This document shows, in pieces, positions 8,910 to 19,700 of a stretch of 64,000 bases of DNA. The notes under the pieces are model-generated. The model had not been told where the DNA came from and did no database searches. It was given only the letters and a program-made list of their open reading frames with translations. Origin of the DNA: Armatimonadota bacterium. Its GTDB lineage: Bacteria; Armatimonadota; Fimbriimonadia; Fimbriimonadales; Fimbriimonadaceae. The stretch covers positions 645,858-709,857 of the forward strand of contig JAFDWR010000001.1 in assembly GCA_018268355.1 (NCBI GenBank), in the 5' to 3' direction. Every line of letters starts with the position of its first letter. Positions within the stretch are counted from its first letter, which is position 1. Made by a program: the position numbers and the translations under genes.

Positions 8910-9850
8910 GAGGATTCTTGGGTTTGTCGTTTGGCCTCGTTCCACCGGGCATCCCACTCTTCGGGAGTGAGGTCCCGAAGTCCGGGTCCAGGCATGGCTT
9001 CCATGGCTTGAAATCGAGCGGTGAAACGGGCGAGCATCGAGCGTAAGGCGTCTTCAGGTTCAACACCCATCCAGCGCGAAAGGTTCACGACCGTAAAGAG
9101 AAGATCGCCAATTTCGGCGGCTTGTTCCTTTTTGTCCTTGGCCGCACGGAGTTCGGCAATCTCTTCGGCAAGCTTGTCCCAAACGCCATCCAGGTCGGGC
9201 CATTCAAACCCGGCCCGTGCCGCTCGCTTGCTGATCTCATGGGCGCGCAGGAGTGCCGGCATCTCGCGAGGGATTCCACTGAGAATCGAGACGACGGGCG
9301 CGGACTTTCGCTCGGCGCGTTTGATGTCGTCCCACTGCTTCAGCACTTCCTCTTCCGAATTCGCGGCGGATTCGCCAAAGACGTGGGGGTGGCGGCGCAC
9401 CAGCTTATCGACGAGGCCTTGGGCGACGGCATCGGAGTCAAATCCGCCCGCCGCTGCCTCAATCTGGGCGTGCATGATCGGCTGCAGGAGCAGGTCGCCG
9501 AGCTCTTCCTTCAGCAGCGCCATGTCGCCTTGGTCGATCGCTTCGAGGGTCTCATAAGTCTCCTCGACAAGGCACTTCTTCAGCGATTCGTGGGTCTGCG
9601 CCTGGTCCCAAGGACAACCTCCCGGCCCGAGGAGCCGGTCCATGATGTGGACTGCATCATAGAGCGGCCCGCGACGATCAGGAATGAGCAGGCAGCCCTT
9701 TTCGATGCCCTCGACGGGCATCGGCTGGACGTTCAGCCCACCTTCAACGAGCTTGCCAAACGTCCAGTGGTCGGGATCCGAATGAAAGAAGGGCCCTGCC
9801 TCACCTTCAAGCGCGGCAGGGTCCCCGTTGGTCCATCTCTGTCGGACCAA
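8906..9850 (-). CDS. mazG: MazG nucleoside triphosphate pyrophosphohydrolase
   Basis: MazG hydrolyses (d)NTPs to NMP and pyrophosphate as a house-cleaning enzyme. Two MazG modules are visible: GGCPWDQAQTHESL with EETYE and EELGDLLLQ, then a second with AEEIAELR and EIGDLLFTVVNL. The protein is 314 aa with an N-terminal extension of about 70 residues before the first module. The longest frame begins at TTG 9850; an ATG at 9721 is an alternative that would remove most of the extension. It follows the SurA-like gene by 5 bp and overlaps the nuclease gene downstream, so these three form an operon. Confidence 0.92.
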   Translation of the reverse strand: MVRQRWTNGDPAALEGEAGPFFHSDPDHWTFGKLVEGGLNVQPMPVEGIEKGCLLIPDRRGPLYDAVHIMDRLLGPGGCPWDQAQTHESLKKCLVEETYETLEAIDQGDMALLKEELGDLLLQPIMHAQIEAAAGGFDSDAVAQGLVDKLVRRHPHVFGESAANSEEEVLKQWDDIKRAERKSAPVVSILSGIPREMPALLRAHEISKRAARAGFEWPDLDGVWDKLAEEIAELRAAKDKKEQAAEIGDLLFTVVNLSRWMGVEPEDALRSMLARFTARFQAMEAMPGPGLRDLTPEEWDARWNEAKRQTQESS

Positions 9851-9855
9851 GGAGG

Positions 9856-10815
9856 CTAGCCGCCCCCGTCCTTCAGGACCTGGTCGATGAACTTCTTGTA
9901 GATGTCGGCGAACTCCTTCGACTTGATATCGACGACGGCGTCCTTTCGAGCCTGGTTCATCAGCTTCTTAAGGTCGTTCTTGATGCTTCCTCGCACGAGC
10001 ATTTGCTCGCGGCGAATCTTCTCTCGCAGCGACGGGGTGAGCGGCATCTTTTCCGCCGCCTTGGCATCAACGAACTTGTATTTGGCCCACGCCGGTCCGA
10101 TTTGGAGCCACTTGGTCACTCCGCCGATCTTCACGCCGTTGAGCGCTTCGCGGACCGGGTCCATGAGCGCATAGTCGGGAAGCAGGCCGAGGTCACCGCC
10201 GATCCGCTTGGTGAGGTCCTCGCTGAACTCCTTCGCCACATCTTCAAACGACTTCCCTGCTGCAAGTCCGGCGTCCACCTTCTTCTTGAGGTCTTCGTTC
10301 GAGACCGCGATGACGCTCAGCTGATAGCGCTTGGGAATCGTGAACCGCGAGATGTTCTTGGTGTAGTGGTCGGTGACTTCGGCATCGGTGAAGGTGATGC
10401 CCTTGGTCACAATCTTGAACTTGGCGAGTTCGAGCTTGAGGAGGTTCTTGACGTCATCCTTGCTGATGCCGTTGTCGGTGAACTCCTTGAGGAAGTTCGG
10501 CGACTGCTCAAGCCGGTAGCGAAGCTCAGCCTCAATCTCCGCATCAGACGGCGACACTTCGAGCTTCTTGGCGAGCTGAAGGACGAGCTTCTCCGAGATG
10601 AGCTCGTCGAGCGTCATGAATCCCGGAGGCATCTCGGCGAAGCGATTGCCGAGGAAACGACCGACACCGGGCAAGAACTCCATGCGCCGGTAGTACTCCG
10701 CGCCCTTGATCTCTTCCCCATTGACGACAGCGACGACGCGGGCAGGATCGACCTGTCCCACCGATACCGAAGCTAAGGCACACAGCCCTGCGATCCACCA
10801 ACCCTTACGTTTCAT
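9856..10815 (-). CDS. SurA/PrsA-like peptidylprolyl isomerase or periplasmic chaperone
   Basis: This is a 319-aa exported foldase-like protein. It has a signal peptide (MKRKGWWIAGLCALASVSVG), a SurA-type N-terminal helical domain (VVAVVNGEEIKGAEYYRRM, then LISEKLVLQLAKK), and a parvulin-like middle region (YQLSVIAVSNEDL and SEDLTKRIGGDLGLLP). Some parvulin consensus positions look degenerate, so chaperone activity without isomerase activity is possible. The ATG at 10815 starts the signal peptide. It heads the operon with mazG and the S1/P1 nuclease and is divergent from murA. Confidence 0.82.
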   Translation of the reverse strand: MKRKGWWIAGLCALASVSVGQVDPARVVAVVNGEEIKGAEYYRRMEFLPGVGRFLGNRFAEMPPGFMTLDELISEKLVLQLAKKLEVSPSDAEIEAELRYRLEQSPNFLKEFTDNGISKDDVKNLLKLELAKFKIVTKGITFTDAEVTDHYTKNISRFTIPKRYQLSVIAVSNEDLKKKVDAGLAAGKSFEDVAKEFSEDLTKRIGGDLGLLPDYALMDPVREALNGVKIGGVTKWLQIGPAWAKYKFVDAKAAEKMPLTPSLREKIRREQMLVRGSIKNDLKKLMNQARKDAVVDIKSKEFADIYKKFIDQVLKDGGG

Positions 10816-10912
10816 ACAGTTCCTTGAGTTTACCGTTCGAGCATACAGACGTCCGTGAATGCAAAAGTGTGACGCTGAATTGCCAGAGTTGAAGGAAGGT
10901 AAAGAGGTATCC

Positions 10913-10941
10913 TTGGCACTTCGGCCACATTCCGCTATAGT
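10913..10941 (+). promoter_or_regulatory. Sigma-70-type promoter for murA
   Basis: TTGGCA at 10913-10918 and TATAGT at 10936-10941 are separated by 17 bp and lie about 40 bp upstream of the murA start. Confidence 0.75.
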
Positions 10942-10978
10942 GCATGGGAGCAAGCCTCACCACGGAAGGTTAGGAACG

Positions 10979-12268
10979 ATGAAAGCTTTTGAAATTGAGG
11001 GCGGTAATCCGCTTGTTGGTGAAGTCCAGGTCCCGGGCAGCAAAAACGCTGCTTTGGCCATTCTGTCCTCGGTCCTCTTGGTCGATGGAAGCGTTACGCT
11101 CCATAACGTGCCCGAGCTCTCCGACACCCGGATCAAGGCCGAACTCCTTCGCCGATTCGGCGCGGTCGTCGAATGGCGCGAAGGCACGATGTTCATCGAC
11201 TGCCGAAACATCCACGAAAGCGATGCCGACGAGGAGACCGTTCGGTCGATTCGCACCTCGTTCTACCTGCTCGGCCCGCTCCTCGCCCGGACGAAACGCG
11301 TCGTCCTCCCGGCTCCGGGAGGCTGCCAGATCGGCGCACGGCCCGTCGACTTCCACCTGAAAGGCCTCGCCCTGATGGGCGCGAGCGTCAGCCTCGACGG
11401 CGGCAACTACATCGCAGAATGCGACAAGCTCCAAGGAGCCGAGATCTACCTCGATTTCCCCAGTGCAGGCGCAACCCAGCACCTCATGGCAACCGCCACC
11501 CTCGCGAACGGCATCACCACCATCCAAAACGCCGCCACCGAGCCCGAAGTCACTGCCCTTGCCGACTTCTTGAACCGCAGCGGCGCGCGCGTTGAAGGCG
11601 CAGGCAGCAATTGCATCACGATTCAAGGCCGCGACGCCCTCGAGAACTCCGAGTTCCGCGTCCCGAGCGACCGATGTCAGGCCGCCACCTACCTCCTCGG
11701 CGGCGTGATCACGGGCGGAAAGGTCACCACGACCCAGATTGATCCCGAGCACCAGACCGCTCTCGTCAGCAAGCTCCGCGAAGCCGGTGCCGAGATTGAG
11801 GAAGGTCCAAACTGGATCACCGCCGGTGCGATCAATCGCCTGGAGAGCATCCGCGTGAAGACGATGCCCTATCCGGGCTTCCCGACCGACTACCAGCAGC
11901 CGATGGCCGCCGCACTTGCCCTCGCCGAAGGCGTAAGCGTGATCGAAGAGACGATCTACGAGAGCCGGACCGGCCACGTGAGCGAGCTCAACCGAATGGG
12001 CGCGAAGATGCACCCCGAAGGCCGCAGCGTCATGATCGAAGGCGTCCAGGAGCTCAAGGGCGCGACCGTGAAGGCATCCGACCTTCGCGCGGGAGCCGCG
12101 CTTGTGCTTGCCGGCCTCGCTGCCTCGGGCACCACCGTTGTGAAGAACATCCAGTACATCGACCGCGGCTACCAAGACTTCGAGCAGACGCTCAGCCGCC
12201 TTGGTGGAAAGATTCAGCGCGTCAACCTCCCCGAAAGCGACCTTGTCCGAGAGGAGTCAAACTCCTAA
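10979..12268 (+). CDS. murA: UDP-N-acetylglucosamine 1-carboxyvinyltransferase
   Basis: MurA transfers enolpyruvate from PEP to UDP-GlcNAc, the first committed step of peptidoglycan synthesis. The 429-aa protein has the substrate residues Lys22-Asn23 in GSKNAAL and the active-site Cys116 in PGGCQIGARP, the fosfomycin target position. The ATG at 10979 is chosen because MKAFEIEGG matches family N-termini and a sigma-70 promoter lies just upstream. mreB starts 2 bp after its stop, so peptidoglycan precursor synthesis and cell-shape control are transcribed together. Confidence 0.97.
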   Translation: MKAFEIEGGNPLVGEVQVPGSKNAALAILSSVLLVDGSVTLHNVPELSDTRIKAELLRRFGAVVEWREGTMFIDCRNIHESDADEETVRSIRTSFYLLGPLLARTKRVVLPAPGGCQIGARPVDFHLKGLALMGASVSLDGGNYIAECDKLQGAEIYLDFPSAGATQHLMATATLANGITTIQNAATEPEVTALADFLNRSGARVEGAGSNCITIQGRDALENSEFRVPSDRCQAATYLLGGVITGGKVTTTQIDPEHQTALVSKLREAGAEIEEGPNWITAGAINRLESIRVKTMPYPGFPTDYQQPMAAALALAEGVSVIEETIYESRTGHVSELNRMGAKMHPEGRSVMIEGVQELKGATVKASDLRAGAALVLAGLAASGTTVVKNIQYIDRGYQDFEQTLSRLGGKIQRVNLPESDLVREESNS

Positions 12269-12269
12269 A

Positions 12270-13283
12270 GTGAACTTCGCCGCTGAGCTGGGAATCGACC
12301 TCGGCACCGCCAACCTGCTGGTCTATCGCCGTGGTAAGGGCATTGTCCTAAACGAGCCGACCGTCGTTGCGATGAGCGTCAACAACGGTCGCATTCTCGC
12401 GGTCGGAAACGAAGCGCGCGAGATGCTCGGCCGAACCCCCGGCAACATCACCGCTGTTCGGCCCCTCAAGGATGGCGTCATCGCCGACTACAGCACCACC
12501 CTCAAGATGCTCGAGTACATCTTGAACAAGACGTGCGGCAACCGGCGACTCTTCCGGCCCACCGCCCTGATTTGCGTCCCCAGCGGCGTCACCAACGTCG
12601 AGCGACGAGCCGTCATCACCGCCGCCCAAGACGCGGGTGCGCGTCACGCGATGACGATCGAAGAGCCGATGGCAGCCGCCATCGGTGCCGGACTGCCGAT
12701 CGACTCCGCAGGCGGCAACATGGTCATCGACATCGGAGGCGGCACCACTGATATCGCCGTGCTGAGCCTAGGTGGCATCGTGACGTCGTCGAGCCTTCGC
12801 ATCGGCGGAAACAAGCTGGATGAGGCGATTGTGCGGCACATCCGCAACGTCTACAACCTCATGATCGGCGAGCCTACGGCGGAAGAGATCAAGATCAAGA
12901 TCGGCTCGGCCTATCCTCTGCCCCAAGAGCTCCGCATGGAGATCCGCGGGCGCGACCTCGTTGCGGGTCTGCCGAAGACGGTGGAAGTCACGAGCGACGA
13001 GATCCGCGAGGCGCTCAGCGAACCGATTCTTGCCATCGCCGAACGGCTTTGCCGCATCCTTGAAGAGACCCCGCCCGAACTTGCGAGCGACATCATTGAG
13101 CGCGGCATCACGATGACGGGTGGTGGCGCGTTGCTGCGAGGGCTGGACCAGCTGCTCAATAGCAAGACCGACATTCCCGTGCGCGTTGCCGACAACCCGC
13201 TCAACTGCGTGGCGATTGGCACCGGCAAGGCGCTCGAAGAGCTCGACGCCATCCGCCTCAGCGGCGCGATCACCAAGGTCTAA
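12270..13283 (+). CDS. mreB: Rod shape-determining actin homologue MreB
   Basis: MreB is an ATP-binding actin-like filament protein that organises lateral wall synthesis at the inner membrane. The 337-aa sequence has the phosphate-1 loop GIDLGTANLLVY, the IEEPMAAAIGAG segment and phosphate-2 DIGGGTTDIAVLS. The adenosine motif ITMTGGGALLRGLD is near the C-terminus. The GTG at 12270 is the likely start, 1 nt after the murA TAA; the frame is open further upstream, but that part overlaps murA and is not family-like. No mreC or mreD follows. Confidence 0.95.
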   Translation: MNFAAELGIDLGTANLLVYRRGKGIVLNEPTVVAMSVNNGRILAVGNEAREMLGRTPGNITAVRPLKDGVIADYSTTLKMLEYILNKTCGNRRLFRPTALICVPSGVTNVERRAVITAAQDAGARHAMTIEEPMAAAIGAGLPIDSAGGNMVIDIGGGTTDIAVLSLGGIVTSSSLRIGGNKLDEAIVRHIRNVYNLMIGEPTAEEIKIKIGSAYPLPQELRMEIRGRDLVAGLPKTVEVTSDEIREALSEPILAIAERLCRILEETPPELASDIIERGITMTGGGALLRGLDQLLNSKTDIPVRVADNPLNCVAIGTGKALEELDAIRLSGAITKV

Positions 13284-13286
13284 GCC

Positions 13287-13820
13287 ATGATGCGGATTGC
13301 CCTCTTGGTCGCCGGAATCACCCTCGTCCAACTGGGCATGGCCCAACAGGGCGAGCCGCCCAAGCATGCCGCGCCGCCGAAGGTCGTCGCCGCCGGAGGG
13401 CTCATTACCACGGGCGAGGCGAGCGTCGTTTGTGGGCGGGTTCGCGATTCGATCCAGCGCGTCCTGCTGGTCAAGAACGTGAAGTCGCTGCCAGGTGCGC
13501 CCGGCAACCTGACCCGCGCCCAGCTGATCAACGTCATGGCCGACTGGGTCGCGGCAACCAGGCCTAAGTGGGTGCTCACCCTGCCCAAGCTGCCGGTCGA
13601 AAGCCGCTACATCAAGGGGCTCGACGCCAAGACGACCGAGACCCTCAAGAAGCTCATTGCCCAAGGGTTCGTCGCCCGCCAATGCGTCCTGACGAGCGGC
13701 ACCAAACCGGGCCTGACGCCGGAAGAATTCGGCGACATGCTGGGCTATTTCATCTGCCGATTGGGCGAATACACCCACCAGCCGAGCAGCAAGTACAGCC
13801 CCGCTTTGATGAAGCAATAG
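13287..13820 (+). CDS. Secreted protein of unknown function with possible SLH-like repeats
   Basis: This is a 177-aa protein with a clear signal peptide ([20 protein letters not shown]). The mature part has two loosely similar helical segments ending [14 protein letters not shown] and [17 protein letters not shown], with a [11 protein letters not shown] stretch between them. The pattern recalls S-layer homology modules, but the match is weak. Three cysteines are present. It lies 3 bp after mreB and upstream of fumC on the same strand. No confident family assignment can be made. Confidence 0.6.
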   Translation: MMRIALLVAGITLVQLGMAQQGEPPKHAAPPKVVAAGGLITTGEASVVCGRVRDSIQRVLLVKNVKSLPGAPGNLTRAQLINVMADWVAATRPKWVLTLPKLPVESRYIKGLDAKTTETLKKLIAQGFVARQCVLTSGTKPGLTPEEFGDMLGYFICRLGEYTHQPSSKYSPALMKQ

Positions 13821-13842
13821 CGGTACTCTTAAAGCCAATCGC

Positions 13843-15237
13843 ATGGCTTTTCGAATTGAATCCGACACGATGGGCGAGATGCAGGTCCCTGCCGACCGCT
13901 ACTGGGGCGCCCAAACTCAGCGATCGATCCAGAACTTCCCGATTGGACAAGAGCGCTTCGTCATGCCTCGCTCGGTGGTCCGAGCGATGGGAATTCTCAA
14001 GAAGGGCGCGGCCCTTGCCAATGCCGACCTCGGCGAGCTCCCGCGCGACATCGCCGACCTGATTTCCAAGGCTGCCGACGAGGTCATCGCGGGCAAGCTC
14101 GACGACCACTTCCCGCTCGTCGTCTTCCAAACCGGCTCGGGCACCCAGTCGAACATGAACGCGAATGAGGTCATCAGCAACCGGGCGATTGAAATCGCAG
14201 GTGGCACGATGGGCTCGAAGGCGCCGGTTCACCCCAACGACCACGTCAACCGTGGCCAGTCGTCCAACGACACCTTCCCCACCGCGATGCACATTGCCAC
14301 CGTCGAAGAGCTGCACCGCCACCTCTATCCGTGCGTGGCCAAGCTCCGCGACACCCTCGCCGCGAAAGCGGAGGCTTACAAGGAGATCGTCAAGGTCGGC
14401 CGCACCCACCTCCAAGATGCCACCCCGATCACCCTCGGCCAAGAGATCGGCAGCTGGGTCGCCCAGATCGACTTTGCGGTCAACGCGATTCGCACCGCCG
14501 AAGAAGGCATGCTTGACCTCGCGATTGGCGGCACCGCGGTCGGAACCGGCCTCAACGCCCATCCGAAGTTTGGTGACCTCGCCGCGAGCTACTTTGCGAA
14601 GGAGACCGGACTCGGCTTCCGCAGTGCAGAGAACAAGTTTGCCGCCCTCAGCGCGCACGATGCCCTCGCCAATCTCAGCGGCGCAATCCGCACCCTTGCC
14701 GGCGCGCTCATGAAGATGGCGAACGACGTTCGCTGGCTTGCGAGCGGCCCTCGAAACGGCATCGGCGAGATCAAAATTCCCGAGAACGAGCCGGGTAGCT
14801 CGATCATGCCGGGCAAGGTCAACCCGACCCAGTGCGAGGCGATGACGATGGTGGTCGCTCAGGTTTACGGCTGCGATGCCGCGGTCGCCTTCGCGGCCAG
14901 CCAAGGCAACTTCCAGCTGAACGTCTTTAAGCCGGTGATGGTCCACAACGTCCTCACCTCGATCCAGCTCATCGGTGACACCTGCGTGGCCTTCAACGAC
15001 AACTGCGCCGCCGGCATCGAGCCGAACATGCCGAAGATCACCGCGAACCTGGAGTCGAACCTCATGCTCGTGACCAGCCTCAACCGGCACATCGGCTACG
15101 ACAAGGCGGCGAAGATCGCGAAGACCGCCCACGCGGAAGGCCTCACCCTCAAGCAAGCGGCGATGAACCTCGGCTACCTGAGTTCCGAGGACTTTGACCG
15201 CTGGGTGGTCCCGATGGACATGACCCACCCGAGCTGA
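13843..15237 (+). CDS. fumC: Class II fumarate hydratase
   Basis: FumC interconverts fumarate and malate in the TCA cycle as a cytoplasmic, iron-independent homotetramer. The 464-aa protein begins [18 protein letters not shown] and contains the class II signature [11 protein letters not shown], the active-site region [14 protein letters not shown] and [14 protein letters not shown]. Its stop overlaps the next start by one base (TGATG), so translation of the YjbR-like gene is probably coupled. Confidence 0.97.
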   Translation: MAFRIESDTMGEMQVPADRYWGAQTQRSIQNFPIGQERFVMPRSVVRAMGILKKGAALANADLGELPRDIADLISKAADEVIAGKLDDHFPLVVFQTGSGTQSNMNANEVISNRAIEIAGGTMGSKAPVHPNDHVNRGQSSNDTFPTAMHIATVEELHRHLYPCVAKLRDTLAAKAEAYKEIVKVGRTHLQDATPITLGQEIGSWVAQIDFAVNAIRTAEEGMLDLAIGGTAVGTGLNAHPKFGDLAASYFAKETGLGFRSAENKFAALSAHDALANLSGAIRTLAGALMKMANDVRWLASGPRNGIGEIKIPENEPGSSIMPGKVNPTQCEAMTMVVAQVYGCDAAVAFAASQGNFQLNVFKPVMVHNVLTSIQLIGDTCVAFNDNCAAGIEPNMPKITANLESNLMLVTSLNRHIGYDKAAKIAKTAHAEGLTLKQAAMNLGYLSSEDFDRWVVPMDMTHPS

Positions 15238-15629
15238 TGCCAACCCTTCAGGACGTCCGTGACTTCTGCCAGACCCTTCCGGGAACCGAAGAAGGAACGG
15301 GCGTCCAATTTTCTATCGGTGTTCGCCGAGGATCAAAGCTTAAGGGATTCTGTTGGGTCTGGCTAGAACGACCCGGAGCCGGCGGCGCGAGGCAACCCAA
15401 CGAGAGCGTAGTCGGCCTGCGCGCCCCTGGGCTTCAAGCCAAAGAAGCCATCCTTTCAACCAATCCCGATTGGTTCCAGACCGATCCTCATTACGACAAC
15501 TACCCGGCGGTCCTTGTCATCCTCGCCAAGGTCCCGCTCGAAGAGCTCCACGAAATGTTGATCGAAGCCTGGAAGTGCCAGGCAACCCCAACCGCGGTTA
15601 AGGCGTTTCTGCAAGCAGCTGATCGATAA
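15237..15629 (+). CDS. MmcQ/YjbR-family protein
   Basis: This is a 130-aa protein with the compact CyaY-like fold expected of MmcQ/YjbR proteins. It has an N-terminal RDFCQTLPGTEEGT, a central variable region, NPDWFQTDPHYDNYPAVLVIL and a C-terminal LIEAWKCQATPTAVKAFL. Members are often called DNA-binding, but their role is not established. It is coupled to fumC by a one-base overlap, and its 3' end overlaps the convergent thioredoxin-like gene by 32 bp. Confidence 0.8.
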   Translation: MPTLQDVRDFCQTLPGTEEGTGVQFSIGVRRGSKLKGFCWVWLERPGAGGARQPNESVVGLRAPGLQAKEAILSTNPDWFQTDPHYDNYPAVLVILAKVPLEELHEMLIEAWKCQATPTAVKAFLQAADR

Positions 15630-16665
15630 GCGCTCGTCGTTCCTTCGGGTCGATAGCCCGCAGAACGCCCTTCTTATCGACGATGAACTGAGTCGGCCAG
15701 CTGGAAATTCCCCACTCGGTGGCGAATCCGCCCTGGGGGCCCTTGCCGTCATAGTAGTTCGGCCACGAGATGCCCTTGTCCTTGATGTAATCGGTGAGCA
15801 TCTTCTTGCCTTCGTCGCCCGGTACGTCGCCACTGACGCCGATGATCTCAAACCCCTTGGGCTTTAGCTCCTTGTACATCGCGAGCATTTCGGTCTCGAT
15901 GTCGCGCCGACAGGGTCCGCACCAAGTCGCCCAGAAGTCGATGAGGACGACCTTGCCTCGATAGTCCTTGAGGTCGATTTTTCGGCCCGTCGAGAAGTCG
16001 GTCACCTGGAAATCGAGAACCTTGCCCATGGCTTCCTTCTGCCGAAGGGATCCTTTCGCGCCGCGACCCAGGGCACTCTTCGGATACAGCCTAGCCATGT
16101 TGCGGATGACGTCGAGCTCGGCGGGCGAGCCTTCCGCGAGTCGCTGCAGCGCGTAGAGCAGGTAGACCCCGTCTTGATCCTTCGGGTAGGCCCGGTAGTA
16201 ACGATCAAAGTGCCCTTGGCCAGCCTTCACCGCAGCTTGACCTTCTGGCGTGGTGGCGGCAAGCTTCGCGTCCTTGATCTTCCGGTTCTCGGTCAGGATG
16301 CCCACCCGGGTTTCAAAGTAGCGAGCAATCTGCATCGCCTCCTTGCGGGGCTTCGAGGCGATGAACTCGTTGATGTCCTTGGCGATCCACTGCAGGCGCG
16401 GCATCTTGGGGACGCTCACGTGCCCGATGTAGTCCTCCCACCGGGTTTGCAGGAGCTTCACCGTCCGCTCGTGGGTCGGATACTTCTTGTAGAACTCCAG
16501 GATCAGCGCGCCGCGCTTGTCCGCGAGGGCATAGCACTCGTCCACCCACTTCATGATGTCGGTGTTCGCATCGGGGGCGGTTTCGACGATGGCGTCGATC
16601 GCCTTCAGTCGGTCGGAGACGTCGTCACGAACAAGGAGGAGGGAGAGCGCAGCGAGAGAAAGCAT
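15598..16665 (-). CDS. TlpA/ResA-like thioredoxin-domain protein
   Basis: This is a 355-aa protein. A short hydrophobic N-terminus (MLSLAALSLLLV) is followed by a helical region of about 210 residues without a recognised domain. A C-terminal TlpA/AhpC-type thioredoxin fold follows, with active site WATWCGPC at about residues 245-252 and cis-proline region SSWPTQFIVDKKG. Such proteins reduce disulphides in extracytoplasmic proteins, for example apocytochromes. I placed the start at the ATG at 16665, where the hydrophobic segment begins. The window also encodes a c-haem protein at 2924, but no functional link can be shown. Confidence 0.85.
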   Translation of the reverse strand: MLSLAALSLLLVRDDVSDRLKAIDAIVETAPDANTDIMKWVDECYALADKRGALILEFYKKYPTHERTVKLLQTRWEDYIGHVSVPKMPRLQWIAKDINEFIASKPRKEAMQIARYFETRVGILTENRKIKDAKLAATTPEGQAAVKAGQGHFDRYYRAYPKDQDGVYLLYALQRLAEGSPAELDVIRNMARLYPKSALGRGAKGSLRQKEAMGKVLDFQVTDFSTGRKIDLKDYRGKVVLIDFWATWCGPCRRDIETEMLAMYKELKPKGFEIIGVSGDVPGDEGKKMLTDYIKDKGISWPNYYDGKGPQGGFATEWGISSWPTQFIVDKKGVLRAIDPKERRALIDQLLAETP

Positions 16666-16717
16666 CTTGGTAAGTGTACAGGGCGGCTGTTCACCTGAGT
16701 TCCCTTCGCGCAATCGA

Positions 16718-19700
16718 TTAGATCAAGGCGGGTGCGCTTTCTGGTCCCTTCTTCGAAACGCGCTCCACCAGTTCCGCCGCCACCTTTCGATCCGCGAACC
16801 GGGCCGGTACGAGCGTCGAAACTCCTGGTTCTTGCATCGTCACCCCAAGCCAGACGTCGGCACGTTCGATGGTCGACGGGTTGTGGGTGATGACGATGAA
16901 CTGCATCGCCTCCGAAAAGTCGCGGAGTAGGTCAGCGAAGCGTTCCACGTTGCGGCCGTCCAGCGGCGCATCGACCTCGTCGAGTACGACGAGCGGCGAC
17001 GGCTTGACCTCCAAGAGCGAGAACAAAAACGCGGTGGCGCAGAGCGAACGCTCGCCACCACTGAGAAGTCCCAGCGGTTGACGCTTCTTGCCGGGAAGTG
17101 TGACGTCGATCTCGATGCCACTTTCGAGGACATTCTCCGGATCGGACAGCCGTAGTTCGCCCGATCCGCCGCCAAACAGGCGGTCGAACTGCTTCGAGAA
17201 GGCGGTCTGGACGAGCCCAAACGTGTCGACAAATCGCGTCCGGGTGAGCTTGTCCAGCTCGGCGATGCTCGCGCGAACTTGCTCCGCGCCTTCACTGACG
17301 TCGTGGTGCTGAGCGGTGAGTTCGTCGAGCCGCTCGGAGAGGCGCTCGTAGGCTTCAATCGCACCGAGGTTCACCACTCCCATCGACTTCATCTCGCGTC
17401 GAAGGCGGGCGGCGGTGCTCGCGGCATCGGCGGGCAGCTCAACCGTAGGATGGGCGAGCGCCTCGTCCATCTCCAGGCTGAAGTCCTCGATCAGGCGTTG
17501 GGCGGCGTTGGCCCGCTTGGTCTCCCACCGGGCGCGTGCAATTTCGGCCTGCATCGACGTGTCCTGGAGCGACTGAAGGTTGGCGCGCGCGGCGCGAGCC
17601 TCTTCACTCTTTTCAAGGCTGGCCTGCAAGAGATCCTTGCGTCGCTCCTGAGCCTGGGCGAGCCGGGCATCGGCGGCGGCAAGGGCGGTCGCTGCGACCG
17701 CCTTGGCCTCCTCGTGGCGTGCGCGGGCTTCCCGCACGGCGGCGCGCTCGGGGTCCAGCAGCTCTAGCCGCCTTCCGCGCTTCTCTTCGGTTTCCGTGGC
17801 GGCCTCCATTCGGCGGCGAGCACGGTGGGCGCGCTCGGTCGCTGCTTCGTGGTTACGGCGAAGGCCTTCCAGCTCAGATCCCGCTCGGTTGGCCGCTTCG
17901 CGAGCGGCGGCAAGCTCTTGCATGAGCCGGTCGCGCTCCTCTTCCAGCGGCGCAAGGTCGAGCGCGTCGCCAACTTCGACGTTGGCATCGGCCAACTGAG
18001 AAAGCTCAGACTGGATCTTTTGGAGGCTGCGCTCAAGTTCCTGCCGTTCGTTCTGGAGGGTTCGGTGGAAGTCCTTGGCCTCGTCGAAGCTCTTTCGGGC
18101 GTCGCGCTCCTCTGCGCTCAGCGCATCCACGTGCTGGATCAGCTCCTGGTACGAGCGGTTCGAGTCTTCCGCATCAAGCCGGGCGCGTTCGACCTCAGCT
18201 TCCATGTCATCCAGCTCTGCGAGGATCGAAGCAAGCTCCGCCTTGCGCTGGACGATGCCGATGCCCGCCTTAGCCTGGGTTCCGCCGGTGACCGCACCGC
18301 TTCCGTGGACCACTTCCCCGCTGAGGGTCACGAGCCGGCTCCAACCGCTCGACTTCGCAAGGCGCAGGGCCACATCGAGGTCGTCCACGATCACCACCCG
18401 TCCGAGCAACGACTCCACGACCGGTCGAACCCGTTCGTCATAGCTCAAGAGGTCGCTCGCGCGGCCAACAACGCCCCGCTCGGCGAGCACCCGCCGCAGA
18501 TCGGGACTCACCACCGAGGCCCGCATGAGGGGGATCGGCTGGAAGGTCGCGCGGCCCAGCCGATTGGACTTCAAGTACTCGACCGCACGCTTGGCGGCGA
18601 CGTCGGTGTCAACGATCAGGTCGTTGACGGCCGCACCAAGGGCGACTTCGATCGCCTGCGCGAGTTCAACCGGGGTTTCGATCGCCTCGCCAACGGGAAG
18701 GTAGTGGTCCTTGAGCAGCCCCTTCTCGACCGCCTCAATGACCGCGCGCGCGCCCTGGGTCATGCCCTCGTGGGCGGCGATGGTGGCCTCAATGCCGCGG
18801 CGTCGACCATCGAGCACTGCGCGGCGATGGGACGCACCGCGAATTATCTCCGCCGATTGGTCCTGCTTCTTGCGGGCGGCAGCGATGTCGCCCTCCAGGG
18901 TCGACTTTCGCTCGAGGACAAGGTTGAGTGCGGCCTGCGCCTGGTCCAGTTCGCTGGTTGCCGCGTCGAGCGCATCGACGAGGTCGGGCAGTCCGCGCTG
19001 CGCACCTTCAAGCTCGCGCCGGAGGAGGTTCGACCGCTCCTGCTGGTGCTGGGCCGTCGCAAGGAGCCGGGTGCGCTTTTGCTCGGCGTCGCGGGCCGCT
19101 CGCAGTTCGGACTCTTTTTCGGCGAGGCTCGCGGTGAGCCCCTTCACGGTGGACCCGCTGCCGGAATGGGTGGATTCGGCGACCTCCAATTGGGACCGGG
19201 CCTCTTCGGCTTCCGCCCGCGCATCCTCAAGCTCCTTTTGGAGTTGGGCGAGGTCGGTGGCCTCGGCTTCGGTTCGGAGGGCGCATTCCAGCTGATCGAG
19301 GCTCGCGAGCCTTTCGTCAGCGAGTCGAATCTCGGCCTCGGCACGCTCCATCGCGCTGAGGTTGGCCTGTTGCAGGCTGCGAATCGTGTCGAGGTCACTT
19401 TCAACGTCGCCGATCTCTTCACCCAGTCGGCGGGCGGCGGCTTCGATCTCATCGGCAAACCGCGCTTGGTCGGCGGCGGCCCGCGCCGACGACGCGATCG
19501 TCTGCTCCTGAACGTCGATCTCGCGAGTGGCCTCCTTTAGCTCGTGGAGCCAAAGGCCAAGGTCGATCTCGCGCAGGGCATCCGCCACCGACCGATAGCG
19601 CTGCGCCACTTCGGCCTCTTCGCGCAGGGGTTCGCGTTGGGATTCAAGTTCGCTGAGGATGTCCTCGATGCGCTGGAGGTGGTCTTTGGCCTGGGCGAGC